Program-made: the position numbers and the translations under genes | Shown here: positions 16,688 to 24,912 of the stretch, piece by piece | Numbering within the stretch: the first letter of the stretch is position 1 | Layout: each line of letters begins with the position of its first letter | Notes under the pieces: model-generated | What the model saw: only the letters and a program-made list of their open reading frames with translations | Told to the model about the DNA's origin: nothing | Databases searched by the model: none | Assembly: GCF_009755605.1 (NCBI RefSeq) | Contig: NZ_WPNZ01000027.1 | Coordinates: 62,001-126,000, forward strand | Length of the DNA: 64,000 bases | From: Streptomyces typhae | GTDB lineage: Bacteria; Actinomycetota; Actinomycetes; Streptomycetales; Streptomycetaceae | Direction of reading: 5' to 3'

Positions 16688-17750
16688 CAGCCGCGGCGGC
16701 CCGCGCCAGCTCCGCACGCACCTCGGGCGGCGAGAGGACCTCGACGGCATCGGAGAAGGCGAGCAGGACGCGGGCCGCACGCACCTCCTCACAGACGAGG
16801 CGCACGGTGACCCACTCCCCCGCGCCGCCGCCGCTCCCGTCGCCGTCGCCGCCCGCCACGCCGCCCTCGTCGTCCGCACCGCCCTCGCGACCCGCAGGTC
16901 CCGCGCCGCCCTCACGACCCGCGGGACCCGGGCCGCCCGAGCCGCCCGCGTCGACGAGTTCCGTGAGCGCGCCCGCGTGCAGCCGCAGAAAGCGGCCGTA
17001 GCGGTCCCGGCGCACCCGGGCCGTGACCTCGATCCCGCCGGTGCGGCGCTCCACCCGCCGCTTCAGGAACTCCCAGACACCGGCGAGCTCGACACCGGCT
17101 CTGCGGCGCACGGGCTCGTCCGTGAGCCGCGCCGCGCGCACCCGGTCGGCGCGGAACAGCCGCGGCTCCCCGTCCCGGTCGGCCACGAGGTACCAGACAC
17201 CGGCCTTGGAGACGAGGCCGTAGGAGTCCAGCGTGTACTCCCGCTCGGTGTCGGTGCCGCTGTGCACATAGCGCACGCGCAGCCGCCGGTCGGCGAAGAC
17301 GGCCTCCTGGAGCGTCTCCAGATGGTCCACGGGCAGCCCCGCGCCGGGCCCGCGCTCCCAGCGCGTGGCGTCGACGAGGATCCGCCGGCTCGTCAGGTCG
17401 GCGGCGCTCCTGTGCGGCGCGGGCAGGGCCGCCATCACCTTGCGCAGGGCGGAGCCGATCGCCGCGTCCAGGCCGAGCGCGGCATGCGTGCCCTTCGCCG
17501 CGAGCACGAACAGGGCGCGGGACTCGTCGGCGGTGAGACCCGTGACATCCGTGCGGTAGCCGTCGATGAGCGCGATCCCGCCGTGCCTGCCGCGCTCGGC
17601 GTACACCGGCACGCCGGCCGCGGACAGCGCCTCGACGTCGCGGTAGATGGTGCGCACGGACACTTCGAGGCGCTCCGCGAGCTCGTGCGCGGGCACCGTG
17701 CCGCGGGTCTGGAGCAGCAGGAGGATGGAGAGCAACCGGTCGGACTTCAC
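16659..17750 (-). CDS. WYL-domain transcriptional regulator (DeoR-like HTH)
   Basis: This 363-aa protein has an N-terminal HTH_11 winged helix (residues 1-60, LEVSVRTIYRDVEALSAAGV), then a WYL domain (about 140-215, with VRYVHSGTDTEREYTLDSYG and VWYLVADRDG) and a C-terminal WCX region. WYL proteins in actinobacteria sense small molecules or nucleic acid signals; PafBC is one example. A Gly-rich insert near residues 272-310 contains a duplicated GPAGREGGA unit and is probably a flexible loop. It is divergent from the LysR gene (94 bases) and convergent with, and overlapping, the hydrolase gene. Confidence 0.9.
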   Translation of the reverse strand: MKSDRLLSILLLLQTRGTVPAHELAERLEVSVRTIYRDVEALSAAGVPVYAERGRHGGIALIDGYRTDVTGLTADESRALFVLAAKGTHAALGLDAAIGSALRKVMAALPAPHRSAADLTSRRILVDATRWERGPGAGLPVDHLETLQEAVFADRRLRVRYVHSGTDTEREYTLDSYGLVSKAGVWYLVADRDGEPRLFRADRVRAARLTDEPVRRRAGVELAGVWEFLKRRVERRTGGIEVTARVRRDRYGRFLRLHAGALTELVDAGGSGGPGPAGREGGAGPAGREGGADDEGGVAGGDGDGSGGGAGEWVTVRLVCEEVRAARVLLAFSDAVEVLSPPEVRAELARAAAAVSDLYEGPQ

Positions 17751-17821
17751 ACGGAACAGGATCGCGCGCGTTCGTATCCATCCGTATCCAGAAGCGACGG
17801 AAAAGGCTCCTCAGCTGTTCC

Positions 17822-17836
17822 CAAATTTTGCTTATG
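17822..17836. promoter_or_regulatory. Candidate LysR binding site upstream of the lysR gene
   Basis: The 15-base A/T-rich sequence CAAATTTTGCTTATG stands out in GC-rich DNA, 9 bases before the LysR GTG start. A near-identical copy in inverted orientation occurs upstream of the cysteine dioxygenase gene (18832-18846). Placement at both promoters fits autoregulation plus target control by the LysR protein. Confidence 0.5.
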
Positions 17837-17844
17837 ATTCGGAC

Positions 17845-18750
17845 GTGTTCGACTCCCGGCACATCAGGTCCTTCCACGAAGTGGTCCGCACCGGCTCGTA
17901 CTCCGCCGCGGCCCGCTCGCTCGGCTATACGCAGCCCGCGATCACCCAGCAGATGAAGGCGCTCGAACGGTCCGTGGGCACGGTCCTGTTCACCCGGGTC
18001 GGCCGGCGCATGCGGCTGACGGAGGCGGGTGAGGCGCTGTCCCGGCACGCCGGCGTGATCCTCGGCAACATCGACGCGGCCCAGCAGCAGATGAACGCGA
18101 TCACGCGCCTGCGCACCGGCCGGGTGCGGCTCTGCGCCTTCCCGAGCGCCACCGCCACGCTGATCCCGGAGGCCCTGGCCCGCCTGGCCCGCGCCCACCG
18201 CGGCATCCGCGTCGAGCTCCAGGAGTACGAGCCACCGGAGTCCCTGCAGCGCCTGGTGCACGGCGACGCCGACGTCACGCTCGCCTTCACCTATCCGGGG
18301 CTGCGCGAGGAGGTGCCGGACGAGGTCGTCGAGGTACCGCTGATGGAGGACCAGCTGACGGTCCTGATGCCGACCCGGCACCCGATGGCGCGCCGCCGCT
18401 CGGTGCGGCTCGCCCATCTGTCCGAGGAGCGCTGGATAGCGGGCTGTCTGCGCTGCCGCGCCAACTTCCTGCACGAGTGCGCCGAGCAGGGCTTCGCCCC
18501 GGACATCGCCTTCACCACCGACGACAACCTCGTCATCCAGAGCCTCGTCTCGGAGGGGCTCGGCATCGCGATGATGCCCGGCCTCGTCCTGAACTTCCTG
18601 TGCCACCGCTCGGTCACCGGCCGCCCTCTCGATCCGGCGTCCCGGCGGCAGGTGTCCGCGTACGTGCTCCGCGAGCACCTGCGCATTCCGGCCACGGCGC
18701 TGGTGCTCGACGAGTTGAAGGCGGTCGCGACGAACCGGGTGGGCTGCTGA
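17845..18750 (+). CDS. LysR family regulator of the cysteine dioxygenase/YeiH genes
   Basis: This 301-aa LysR protein has an HTH (residues 1-60, GSYSAAARSLGYTQPAITQQM) and a periplasmic-binding-like effector domain. The GTG at 17845 gives the normal N-terminus MFDSRHIRSFHEVV; the longer open frame upstream lacks homology character. The cysteines in AGCLRCRANFLHEC are notable in a regulator beside sulfur genes, but redox sensing is only a guess. The enterobacterial LysR protein YeiE lies beside yeiH and responds to sulfite, a parallel to the arrangement here (LysR, dioxygenase, YeiH). Two matching A/T-rich sites support self and target regulation. Confidence 0.88.
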   Translation: MFDSRHIRSFHEVVRTGSYSAAARSLGYTQPAITQQMKALERSVGTVLFTRVGRRMRLTEAGEALSRHAGVILGNIDAAQQQMNAITRLRTGRVRLCAFPSATATLIPEALARLARAHRGIRVELQEYEPPESLQRLVHGDADVTLAFTYPGLREEVPDEVVEVPLMEDQLTVLMPTRHPMARRRSVRLAHLSEERWIAGCLRCRANFLHECAEQGFAPDIAFTTDDNLVIQSLVSEGLGIAMMPGLVLNFLCHRSVTGRPLDPASRRQVSAYVLREHLRIPATALVLDELKAVATNRVGC

Positions 18751-18831
18751 CCGCGCCCGGCCGCCGTCGGGCGACCCGTCCGGCCACGCGTCCAGCCACC
18801 CGTCCGTCCGGCCGCCGCCCGCGGACCCGTC

Positions 18832-18846
18832 CATAAGCAATTTTTG
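18832..18846. promoter_or_regulatory. Candidate LysR binding site upstream of cysteine dioxygenase
   Basis: CATAAGCAATTTTTG is the near reverse complement of the sequence just before the lysR gene (17822-17836). It lies 36-60 bases before the possible dioxygenase starts. The flanking region has C/G-rich GTCC repeats, so this island is conspicuous. Confidence 0.5.
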
Positions 18847-18905
18847 AGGTTCTGCCAAGAAACCGTCGTTGGACGTGATGGATGACGCGGGCCGACGCTG
18901 CCCGT

Positions 18906-19475
18906 ATGACCACCCCCACCACGCACACCAGGACCCGCACCACGGAGCGCCTCGACGCGCTCGTCGACGACATCCGTGCGGCGGTCGGCCGCGGGCTGCC
19001 GCCGGACCTGACCGCGTACCTGGTGGGAGAGCGCCTCGCACCGCACCTGGGCGCCGCCGACCTGCTCACCCCCGCGCAGTGCGAGGGCGACCCGGAGCGC
19101 TACCGCCAGCACCTGCTGCACGCCGAGAGCGACGGCAGCTTCTCGCTCATCGGTCTGGTCTGGCTGCCCGGTCAGCGCACCTCGGTGCACGACCACGTGT
19201 CGTGGTGCGTGACCGGCGTGCACGAGGGCGAGGAGCACGAGCGGCGCTACCGGCTCGTCCCCGCGGCCGGGCCGGGCACCGCCGCGCACCTCGTCGCCAC
19301 CGAGGACGTGGTCAACCCGCAGGGCGCGGTGTGCGGGTTCGCGCCGCCCGGTGACATCCACCGGGTCTGGAACGCGGGCGCGGGACGCGCGATATCGCTG
19401 CACGTCTACGGCGCGGACATCGCGCGGCTCGGCAGCAGCGTACGGCGCGTCTACGACCTGCCGGCCGACCGCTGA
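18906..19475 (+). CDS. Cysteine dioxygenase (type I)
   Basis: This 189-aa cupin iron enzyme oxidises cysteine to cysteine sulfinate. The three-histidine iron site is visible: H95 and H97 in TSVHDHVSW and H152 in PGDIHRVW. The start at 18906 gives MTTPTTHTRT; an in-frame ATG eight codons upstream (18882) is an alternative, and neither has a clear Shine-Dalgarno site. The stop overlaps the ATG of the YeiH-type transporter (TGATG), so the two are coupled. Cysteine sulfinate breaks down to pyruvate and sulfite, making a sulfite or sulfonate exporter a sensible partner. Confidence 0.92.
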   Translation: MTTPTTHTRTRTTERLDALVDDIRAAVGRGLPPDLTAYLVGERLAPHLGAADLLTPAQCEGDPERYRQHLLHAESDGSFSLIGLVWLPGQRTSVHDHVSWCVTGVHEGEEHERRYRLVPAAGPGTAAHLVATEDVVNPQGAVCGFAPPGDIHRVWNAGAGRAISLHVYGADIARLGSSVRRVYDLPADR

Positions 19476-20554
19476 TGGCGCTGCTCGGACAGCGCCCGCC
19501 GAGGACGGCGCCGGCGCGGGTCGCCGCCGCGCGGGTACGGGCCGCGGGGCCCTGGCCCGGTCTCGCCCTGGCCGCGGCCGGTGTCGCGGCGGCCTGGCTG
19601 ACCCACCGGCTGCTGCCCGGAGTGCCGATGCTGACGGTCGCCATCGTCCTCGGCCTCGCCGCCGCGCAGCTGCCCGGGACCCGGGTGTGGGTACGCGGCC
19701 GGTCCCGGCCCGGACTCACCTTCGCGGCGAAGCGGCTGATGCGGGTGGGCGTGGTGCTGCTCGGCCTGAAGCTCAGCCTGCGCGACGTGCTCGGGGTGGG
19801 CTGGGGAACCGTCGCGATGGTCCTGGTGGTGGTCGCCGCGACGTTCTTCGGTACGTGGTGGCTCGGCCGGAGGCTGGGGCTCCCCGGCGACCAGCCGCTG
19901 CTCATCGCGACCGGCTACTCGATCTGCGGGGCGTCCGCGATCGGCGCGGTCAGCGACGTCTCGCGCAGCGAGGAGCGGGACACGGCCGTCTCGGTGGCCG
20001 TGGTGACGCTCTGCGGGACGCTGGCGATCGCCGTCCTCCCGCTGCTCCAGGGCCCCCTCGGGCTCAGTGACGCGGAGTTCGGGCGCTGGGTCGGGGCGAG
20101 CGTGCACGACGTGGGGCAGGTCGTCGCCACCGCGCAGACCGCCGGGGGCGACGCCCTCGGGGAGGGGGTCCTCGTCAAGCTGATGCGGGTGGCGATGCTG
20201 GCGCCGCTCGTGGCGGGGGTGGCGCTCTCGGTGCGGGCCCGCCGGGCCGCGGGCGCCGGTGCGGGCTCGGGTGCGGGTGTTCCGGGTGAGCGGCGCCCGC
20301 CTCTGGTGCCGTTGTTCGTGGCGGGGTTCGTGGCGATGGTCGTCGTCCGCAGCACCGGGTGGGTGCCGGACGCCGCTCTCGACGTGGCCGGGGTGGGTCA
20401 GGAACTGCTGCTCGCCGCGGCGTTGTTCGGGCTCGGCAGCGCGGTCGACCTCCGGTCGTTGGTGCGTACCGGGGGGCGGGTGGGGCTTGTGGGGCTGTGT
20501 GCGTGGGTTGTCGTGGGCGGGGTCTCCTACGCGGGGGTCTGCCTGACGGGGTGA
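19475..20554 (+). CDS. YeiH/UPF0324 family putative sulfate/sulfite exporter
   Basis: This 359-aa integral membrane protein is of the UPF0324 family (YeiH), with about ten hydrophobic segments. Conserved family features visible are MRVGVVLLGLKLSLRDVL, the loop GYSICGASAIGAVSD, and SVHDVGQVVATAQTAG. The family is linked to sulfite/sulfonate efflux by genome context and by the YeiE-YeiH pair of enterobacteria; transport itself is not proven. It is translated with the preceding cysteine dioxygenase through a one-base overlap. Its likely job is removing sulfite made when cysteine is catabolised. Confidence 0.9.
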   Translation: MALLGQRPPRTAPARVAAARVRAAGPWPGLALAAAGVAAAWLTHRLLPGVPMLTVAIVLGLAAAQLPGTRVWVRGRSRPGLTFAAKRLMRVGVVLLGLKLSLRDVLGVGWGTVAMVLVVVAATFFGTWWLGRRLGLPGDQPLLIATGYSICGASAIGAVSDVSRSEERDTAVSVAVVTLCGTLAIAVLPLLQGPLGLSDAEFGRWVGASVHDVGQVVATAQTAGGDALGEGVLVKLMRVAMLAPLVAGVALSVRARRAAGAGAGSGAGVPGERRPPLVPLFVAGFVAMVVVRSTGWVPDAALDVAGVGQELLLAAALFGLGSAVDLRSLVRTGGRVGLVGLCAWVVVGGVSYAGVCLTG

Positions 20555-20557
20555 GCA

Positions 20558-20594
20558 CGGGCGCGCCCTGCGGAAGCGGGAGCGGGAGCGCCCG
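20558..20594. terminator. Hairpin between YeiH and thioesterase genes
   Basis: CGGGCGC and GCGCCCG form a 7-bp stem across a purine-rich loop in the 52-base gap between two convergent genes. It could serve as a bidirectional terminator. Confidence 0.45.
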
Positions 20595-20606
20595 GGTGGG
20601 GCCGCG

Positions 20607-21479
20607 TCAGAGGCGGGCGCGGGCCAACTGGCGGGACTGGGCGACCAGGCGGTCCGCGGAGTCCCAGACCTCGGCGTCCTCCTCCAGGAAGCCGCCGGCC
20701 AGGTTGCGCGTGGAGATGGCGACGCGGAGCGGCCCCGGAGCGGGCTTCGCGCGGACGTGGACGGTGAGCTCCACCGTCGGCACCCACCCGGTGAGCCCCA
20801 TCTCGAACGCCGTCGGCGGCAGCGCGTCCACGGCGAGCAGCAGCGACAGCGGATCGGCCGGACGCCCGTCGGCGAGCCCGAACCACGCCCGCATCTCGCC
20901 CTTGCCGGACGGCTGCCCGAGCGCCCAGCCCAGCGTCGCCGGGTCCAGCTTCAGCCACAGCCGGTCGGCGATCGCGGACGAGCCGGGCATGGAGCGCTGG
21001 TCGGCAGGGGCGTCGTCGGCGCCGAAGCAGTGCTCGGGCGGGGGCATCGACGGGGGCGCGGCCGACGTGCGCACGTCGTCGGGCAGCGCGTCGAGGTCGC
21101 CGTACGAGGCGAGCACCCGCAGCCGCTCGACCTCGTTGCCGTCGGCGTCGCACTGCACGAGCGAGGCCTGCCCCGTGGAGAGCCCGCGCCCGGTGCGCAC
21201 GGTCTCGGTGCGCACGACGGCGGGACCCGGCTCGGACGCCGTCAGATAGTGCGCGGAGATCGTGAACGGGTCGGGGTGCGGCAGCGCCTGTGCGAGGGCG
21301 CGGCCGACGACCGCGAGGAGATAGCCGCCGTTGACGGCGTTGACGATGGTCCAGCCCGCGGAGAGGTCGGCGTCGTGGACGCCGGGCTCCCGCAGGGTGA
21401 CCGCCGTGTCGCGGTCGAACTCGCTGTCCCCCACCGTCGCGCGCGCCGTCGGCGCCTCAGCTGTTTCCGTTTCCGCCAT
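20607..21479 (-). CDS. Thioesterase family protein (TesB-like, double hotdog)
   Basis: This 290-aa protein resembles acyl-CoA thioesterase II-like double-hotdog proteins. It has the N-terminal hotdog segment AGWTIVNAVNGGYLLAVVGRAL, where N and G of NGGY are typical. The ending is RNLAGGFLEEDAEVWDSADRLVAQSRQLARARL, the usual closing strand of the second hotdog. It would hydrolyse acyl-CoA in the cytoplasm; chain length is unknown. ATG 21479 has no Shine-Dalgarno site but is followed by a normal N-terminus, and a TTG five codons upstream is possible. It lies 26 bases downstream of the TRIC channel gene on the same strand. Confidence 0.85.
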   Translation of the reverse strand: MAETETAEAPTARATVGDSEFDRDTAVTLREPGVHDADLSAGWTIVNAVNGGYLLAVVGRALAQALPHPDPFTISAHYLTASEPGPAVVRTETVRTGRGLSTGQASLVQCDADGNEVERLRVLASYGDLDALPDDVRTSAAPPSMPPPEHCFGADDAPADQRSMPGSSAIADRLWLKLDPATLGWALGQPSGKGEMRAWFGLADGRPADPLSLLLAVDALPPTAFEMGLTGWVPTVELTVHVRAKPAPGPLRVAISTRNLAGGFLEEDAEVWDSADRLVAQSRQLARARL

Positions 21480-21504
21480 GGCAGCAACGTACAACAGACA
21501 ACTA

Positions 21505-22182
21505 CTAAGCGGTAGCTTTTTCTTCTGCGGGCTCCTCCGCCGAGGACCGGCGGTTCCAGGCGCGCGGCGCCCGCCAGTGGTAGCGCAGCGCGAGCAACCG
21601 CAGGACGAACGCGGTGACGACGGCGAGCGCCGTGGTGATGCCGTTCAGGACCTCGAAGCGGATGGACAGGGCGACGATCGCCGCGCCCACGACGGCGGGC
21701 ACCGCGTACAGGTCACGGTCCCAGCGCACCAGGGACGGCACCTCGTTGGCGATGATGTCGCGCAGCACGCCGCCGCCGACCGCCGTGGCCAGGCCGAGGG
21801 TGGCGGACGCGGTGAGGCCGAGCCCGTGGTCGTACGCCTTCGTGGTGCCCGTCACACAGAACAGGCCGAGGCCCGCCGCGTCGAAGACGTTCACCGCGAA
21901 CTGGGTGCGTTCGACCTGCGGGTGCAGGAAGAACACGAGGAGTGCGGCGAGCAGCGGGGTGAGGAAGTAGCCGAGGTCGGTGAAGGCGGCCGGGGGCACC
22001 GCGCCGATCACCAGATCGCGGAAGAGTCCGCCGCCCAGGGCCGTGACCTCCGCGAGTACGGCTATGCCGAAGACGTCGAAGTTCTTGCGTACGGCGAGGA
22101 GGGCGCCGGAGATCGCGAAGACGAAGATGCCGACGATGTCCAGGGCGTGCTGGACCGACGGACTGAACAATTCCAGAAGCAC
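21505..22182 (-). CDS. Trimeric intracellular cation (TRIC/YadS) channel family protein
   Basis: This 225-aa membrane protein contains two copies of the UPF0126/TRIC repeat, each with the glycine-rich helix. The first is EVTALGGGLFRDLVIGAVPP and the second TAVGGGVLRDIIANEVPS. About seven hydrophobic segments fit the TRIC fold, a homotrimeric potassium-permeable channel in characterised prokaryotic members. The likely start is GTG 22182 (VLLELFSPS), a few bases after a G-rich site; the longer frame adds a non-hydrophobic tail. The C-terminus is charged (SSAEEPAEEKATA). The thioesterase gene follows after 25 bases. Confidence 0.9.
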   Translation of the reverse strand: MLLELFSPSVQHALDIVGIFVFAISGALLAVRKNFDVFGIAVLAEVTALGGGLFRDLVIGAVPPAAFTDLGYFLTPLLAALLVFFLHPQVERTQFAVNVFDAAGLGLFCVTGTTKAYDHGLGLTASATLGLATAVGGGVLRDIIANEVPSLVRWDRDLYAVPAVVGAAIVALSIRFEVLNGITTALAVVTAFVLRLLALRYHWRAPRAWNRRSSAEEPAEEKATA

Positions 22183-22254
22183 GCACCATTGTCCCCCCGG
22201 CGGGGGGCCGTCCCACCTCACCGCCCCCACCTCACCCGCCCGGTCGCCCGTTCA

Positions 22255-22465
22255 TCGCGCTGCCGCGCTCGTCCTCAATCGCCGGACGGGCTTGATTCCC
22301 CGCCCGCCCGCCCCTTCATCGCGCTTGCGCGCTCGTCCTCAATCGCCGGACGGGCTCACTTCCCCGCACGGCCCCTCCCGACGGGGCTGGGCCGATGATG
22401 CCCGCCGCAGGCGAAGAGGGCGGGTGGGTGGGGAAAAGAGCCCGTCCGGCGTTTGAGGACGAGGC
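22255..22465. repeat. Cluster of Streptomyces intergenic repeats
   Basis: The 310-base gap between the TRIC and DppF-type genes holds three related units. Two are head-to-tail copies (about 22255-22296 and 22317-22361) of a block with GCGCTCGTCCTCAATCGCC followed by GGACGGGCT. A third, inverted copy with AAACGCC (about 22439-22465) lies toward the ATPase gene. No open frame of substance is present. Units of this kind are scattered through Streptomyces genomes between genes and probably act near transcript ends. Confidence 0.65.
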
Positions 22466-22492
22466 CGGAGGCCGACCGACAGGGGCCCGACG

Positions 22493-23758
22493 TCACTCGG
22501 CCTTACCGGACTCCTTCTTCAGCTCAGCCGCAGGCTCCTTCTCCGCAGCCGGGACCGGGTCCGGGTCCGGGTCCGAGGCAGGGGCCGGGGCCGGGTCCGG
22601 GGCCGAGGGCTCGGCCGGCAGGGTCGGGGAGGGAGCCTCCGCCGCCTCGGCGGCGGCGTCCGCCGCGGTGGACACCGACACCACGTCGATCGCCTCCCTG
22701 GCGGCAGAGAGCAGCTGGGTGTCCTCGGGCGCCTGGTCGGGCGCGTTCTCCGGGTGGTGGCAGGCCACCTGGTGCGCGGTCTCCAGGGTGAGGAACGGCG
22801 GCTCCTTCACGGCGCAGATCTGCGTCGCCTTCCAGCACCGCGTGTGGAAGCGGCACCCGCTCGGCGGGTCGATCGGCGAGGGCACGTCACCGCGCAGCAG
22901 GATCCGCTCGCTCTTGACGCCCCGCCGCTTGGGATCGGGCACGGGCACGGCGGACAGCAGCGCCTTGGTGTACGGGTGCATGGGCTTGGTGTACAAGTCC
23001 TTGCGGTCCGCGAGCTCGACCATCTTGCCGAGGTACATCACGGCGATGCGGTCGGACACGTGCCGGATGACCGACAGGTCGTGCGCGATGATCACGTAGG
23101 TGAGCCCGAGCTCGTCCTGGAGGTCGTCGAGGAGGTTGACCACCTGCGCCTGGATGGACACGTCGAGGGCCGACACCGGCTCGTCCGCCACCACGAGCTT
23201 GGGCTGAAGGGCGAGCGCGCGGGCGATGCCGATGCGCTGGCGCTGACCGCCGGAGAACTCGTGCGGATAGCGGTTGTAGTGCTCGGGGCTGAGGCCCACG
23301 CGCTCCAGCATGCCCTGGACGGTCTTCTTCACGCCGCCCTCGGGGCTGACGCCCTGGAGCTTGAAGGGCGCCCCGACGATCGTGCCGATGGTGTGCCGGG
23401 GGTTCAGCGACGAGTACGGGTCCTGGAAGATCATCTGGACGTCGCGGCGCAGCGGCCGCATCCGTGCCGTGTTCAGGTGCGTGATGTCCGTGCCCTGGAA
23501 CTCCACGCGTCCGCTGGTCGGTTCGAGGAGCCGCGTGATGAGCCGGCCCATCGTCGACTTGCCGCAGCCGGACTCGCCGACGACGCCGAGCGTCTCACCG
23601 GAGCGTACGTCGAAGCTCAGCCCGTCGACGGCCTGCACGGCCGCGACCTGGCGCTGGAGCAGCCCCTTCTTGATGGGGAAGTGCTTCACCAGTCCTTCGA
23701 CCTTGAGCAGCACGTCCCGGTCGTCCGGGGCGGATTCCGCCTGCGAGGGGATGGTCAT
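22493..23758 (-). CDS. Peptide ABC transporter ATP-binding protein (DppF/OppF type)
   Basis: This is an ABC ATPase of 421 aa. It has Walker A GESGCGKS, signature EFSGGQRQRIGIARAL, Walker B LVVADEPVSALD and switch HDLSVIRHV. The C-terminal oligopeptide_HPY region carries the Cys motif GCRFHTRCWKATQIC that in some family members binds an Fe-S cluster. A tail of about 70 residues rich in Ala, Pro, Asp and Glu follows, not usual for the family. ATG 23758 follows GAAGGA; a GTG at 23773 overlaps the previous stop and would add five residues. It is the last gene of a five-gene importer operon. Confidence 0.95.
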   Translation of the reverse strand: MTIPSQAESAPDDRDVLLKVEGLVKHFPIKKGLLQRQVAAVQAVDGLSFDVRSGETLGVVGESGCGKSTMGRLITRLLEPTSGRVEFQGTDITHLNTARMRPLRRDVQMIFQDPYSSLNPRHTIGTIVGAPFKLQGVSPEGGVKKTVQGMLERVGLSPEHYNRYPHEFSGGQRQRIGIARALALQPKLVVADEPVSALDVSIQAQVVNLLDDLQDELGLTYVIIAHDLSVIRHVSDRIAVMYLGKMVELADRKDLYTKPMHPYTKALLSAVPVPDPKRRGVKSERILLRGDVPSPIDPPSGCRFHTRCWKATQICAVKEPPFLTLETAHQVACHHPENAPDQAPEDTQLLSAAREAIDVVSVSTAADAAAEAAEAPSPTLPAEPSAPDPAPAPASDPDPDPVPAAEKEPAAELKKESGKAE

Positions 23759-23769
23759 GTCCTGGTCCT

Positions 23770-24912
23770 TCACAGCTTCGGCGCGATCTCTTCGGTCCAG
23801 ATCTTGGTGCGCTCCTCGCGCGACATGTGGCAGGCCGAGTAGTGGCCGGAGCCGACCTCGCGCAGTTCGGGGCGCTCGGTGCGCGTGATCTGGTCCTTGG
23901 GTACGTCGGCGTAGGGGCAGCGCGGGTTGAAGGCGCAGCCCGACGGGAGGTTGATGAGCGAGGGAGGCGAGCCCTTGACCGGGACGAGGCGCTCGGTCTC
24001 CTCACGGTCGATGCGCGGCATCGAGCCGAGCAGACCCCAGGTGTAGGGGTGCTGGGGCTCGTAGAACACCTGCTGCGCGGTGCCGCGCTCGACACAGCGG
24101 CCGCCGTACATCACGAGCAGGTCGTCGGCCATCTCGGCCACCACGCCCAGGTCGTGGGTGATCATGATGACCGCGGAGCCGAACTCCTTCTGCAGGTCCC
24201 GGATGAGGTCCAGGATCTGCGCCTGGACGGTCACGTCCAGGGCGGTGGTCGGCTCGTCGGCGATGAGCAGCTCGGGGTTGTTCACCAGAGCCATCGCGAT
24301 CATCGCGCGCTGGCGCATGCCGCCGGAGAACTCGTGCGGATAGCTGTCCACGCGCTTGTCCGGCTGCGGGATGCCCACGCGGTCGAGCATCTCGATGGCC
24401 CGCTTGCGCGCGACCTTCTTGTCGACGTCGTGGTGCACCCGGTACGCCTCGACGATCTGGGTGCCGATCGAGTAGTAGGGGTGCAGCGCGGACAGCGGGT
24501 CCTGGAAGATCATCGCCATTTCGCGGCCGCGCAGCTTGCGCACCTCGTCCGCGGGGGCGCTGAGCAGGTCGGTGCCGTTCAGCCAGATCTCACCGGAGAG
24601 CTGGGCCTTGCGGCGGCCGTACTGGCCTGCCGTGTGCAGTCCGAGGATGCCGAGCGAGGTCACGGACTTGCCGGACCCGGACTCGCCGACGATGCCGAGG
24701 GTGCGGCCCTTCTCCAGCGTGAAGCTGAGCCCGTCGACGGACTTGACCAGGCCGTCGTCGGTCGGGAAGTGCACCTTGAGGTCGCGCACCTCGAGGAAGG
24801 CGGAGGAGGCGGGCGAGCCGGAGACCACTTCGCCTACGGCCGCGCCGGACGTCGACACGGCAGTCGTCGCGGCGCCGTCGGGCGTCGCTCCGCTCTTGGA
24901 CAGTTCGGTCAT
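23770..24912 (-). CDS. Peptide ABC transporter ATP-binding protein (DppD/OppD type)
   Basis: This 380-aa ATPase partners the DppF-type protein. Walker A is GESGSGKS, the signature EFSGGMRQRAMIAMAL, Walker B LLIADEPTTALD and the switch THDLGVV. The C-terminal peptide-transporter region has the cysteine motif GCAFNPRCPYA. A low-complexity N-terminus of about 35 residues precedes the domain. ATG 24912 overlaps the permease stop by ATGA, indicating coupling. The first ABC protein is made just after the DppB permease, as in other dpp/opp operons. Confidence 0.95.
   Translation of the reverse strand: MTELSKSGATPDGAATTAVSTSGAAVGEVVSGSPASSAFLEVRDLKVHFPTDDGLVKSVDGLSFTLEKGRTLGIVGESGSGKSVTSLGILGLHTAGQYGRRKAQLSGEIWLNGTDLLSAPADEVRKLRGREMAMIFQDPLSALHPYYSIGTQIVEAYRVHHDVDKKVARKRAIEMLDRVGIPQPDKRVDSYPHEFSGGMRQRAMIAMALVNNPELLIADEPTTALDVTVQAQILDLIRDLQKEFGSAVIMITHDLGVVAEMADDLLVMYGGRCVERGTAQQVFYEPQHPYTWGLLGSMPRIDREETERLVPVKGSPPSLINLPSGCAFNPRCPYADVPKDQITRTERPELREVGSGHYSACHMSREERTKIWTEEIAPKL

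Noticed and set aside
16912..19041. 709-codon reverse frame covering the LysR and dioxygenase genes
   Set aside because: Opposite-strand shadow; the LysR and cysteine dioxygenase motifs are clear.
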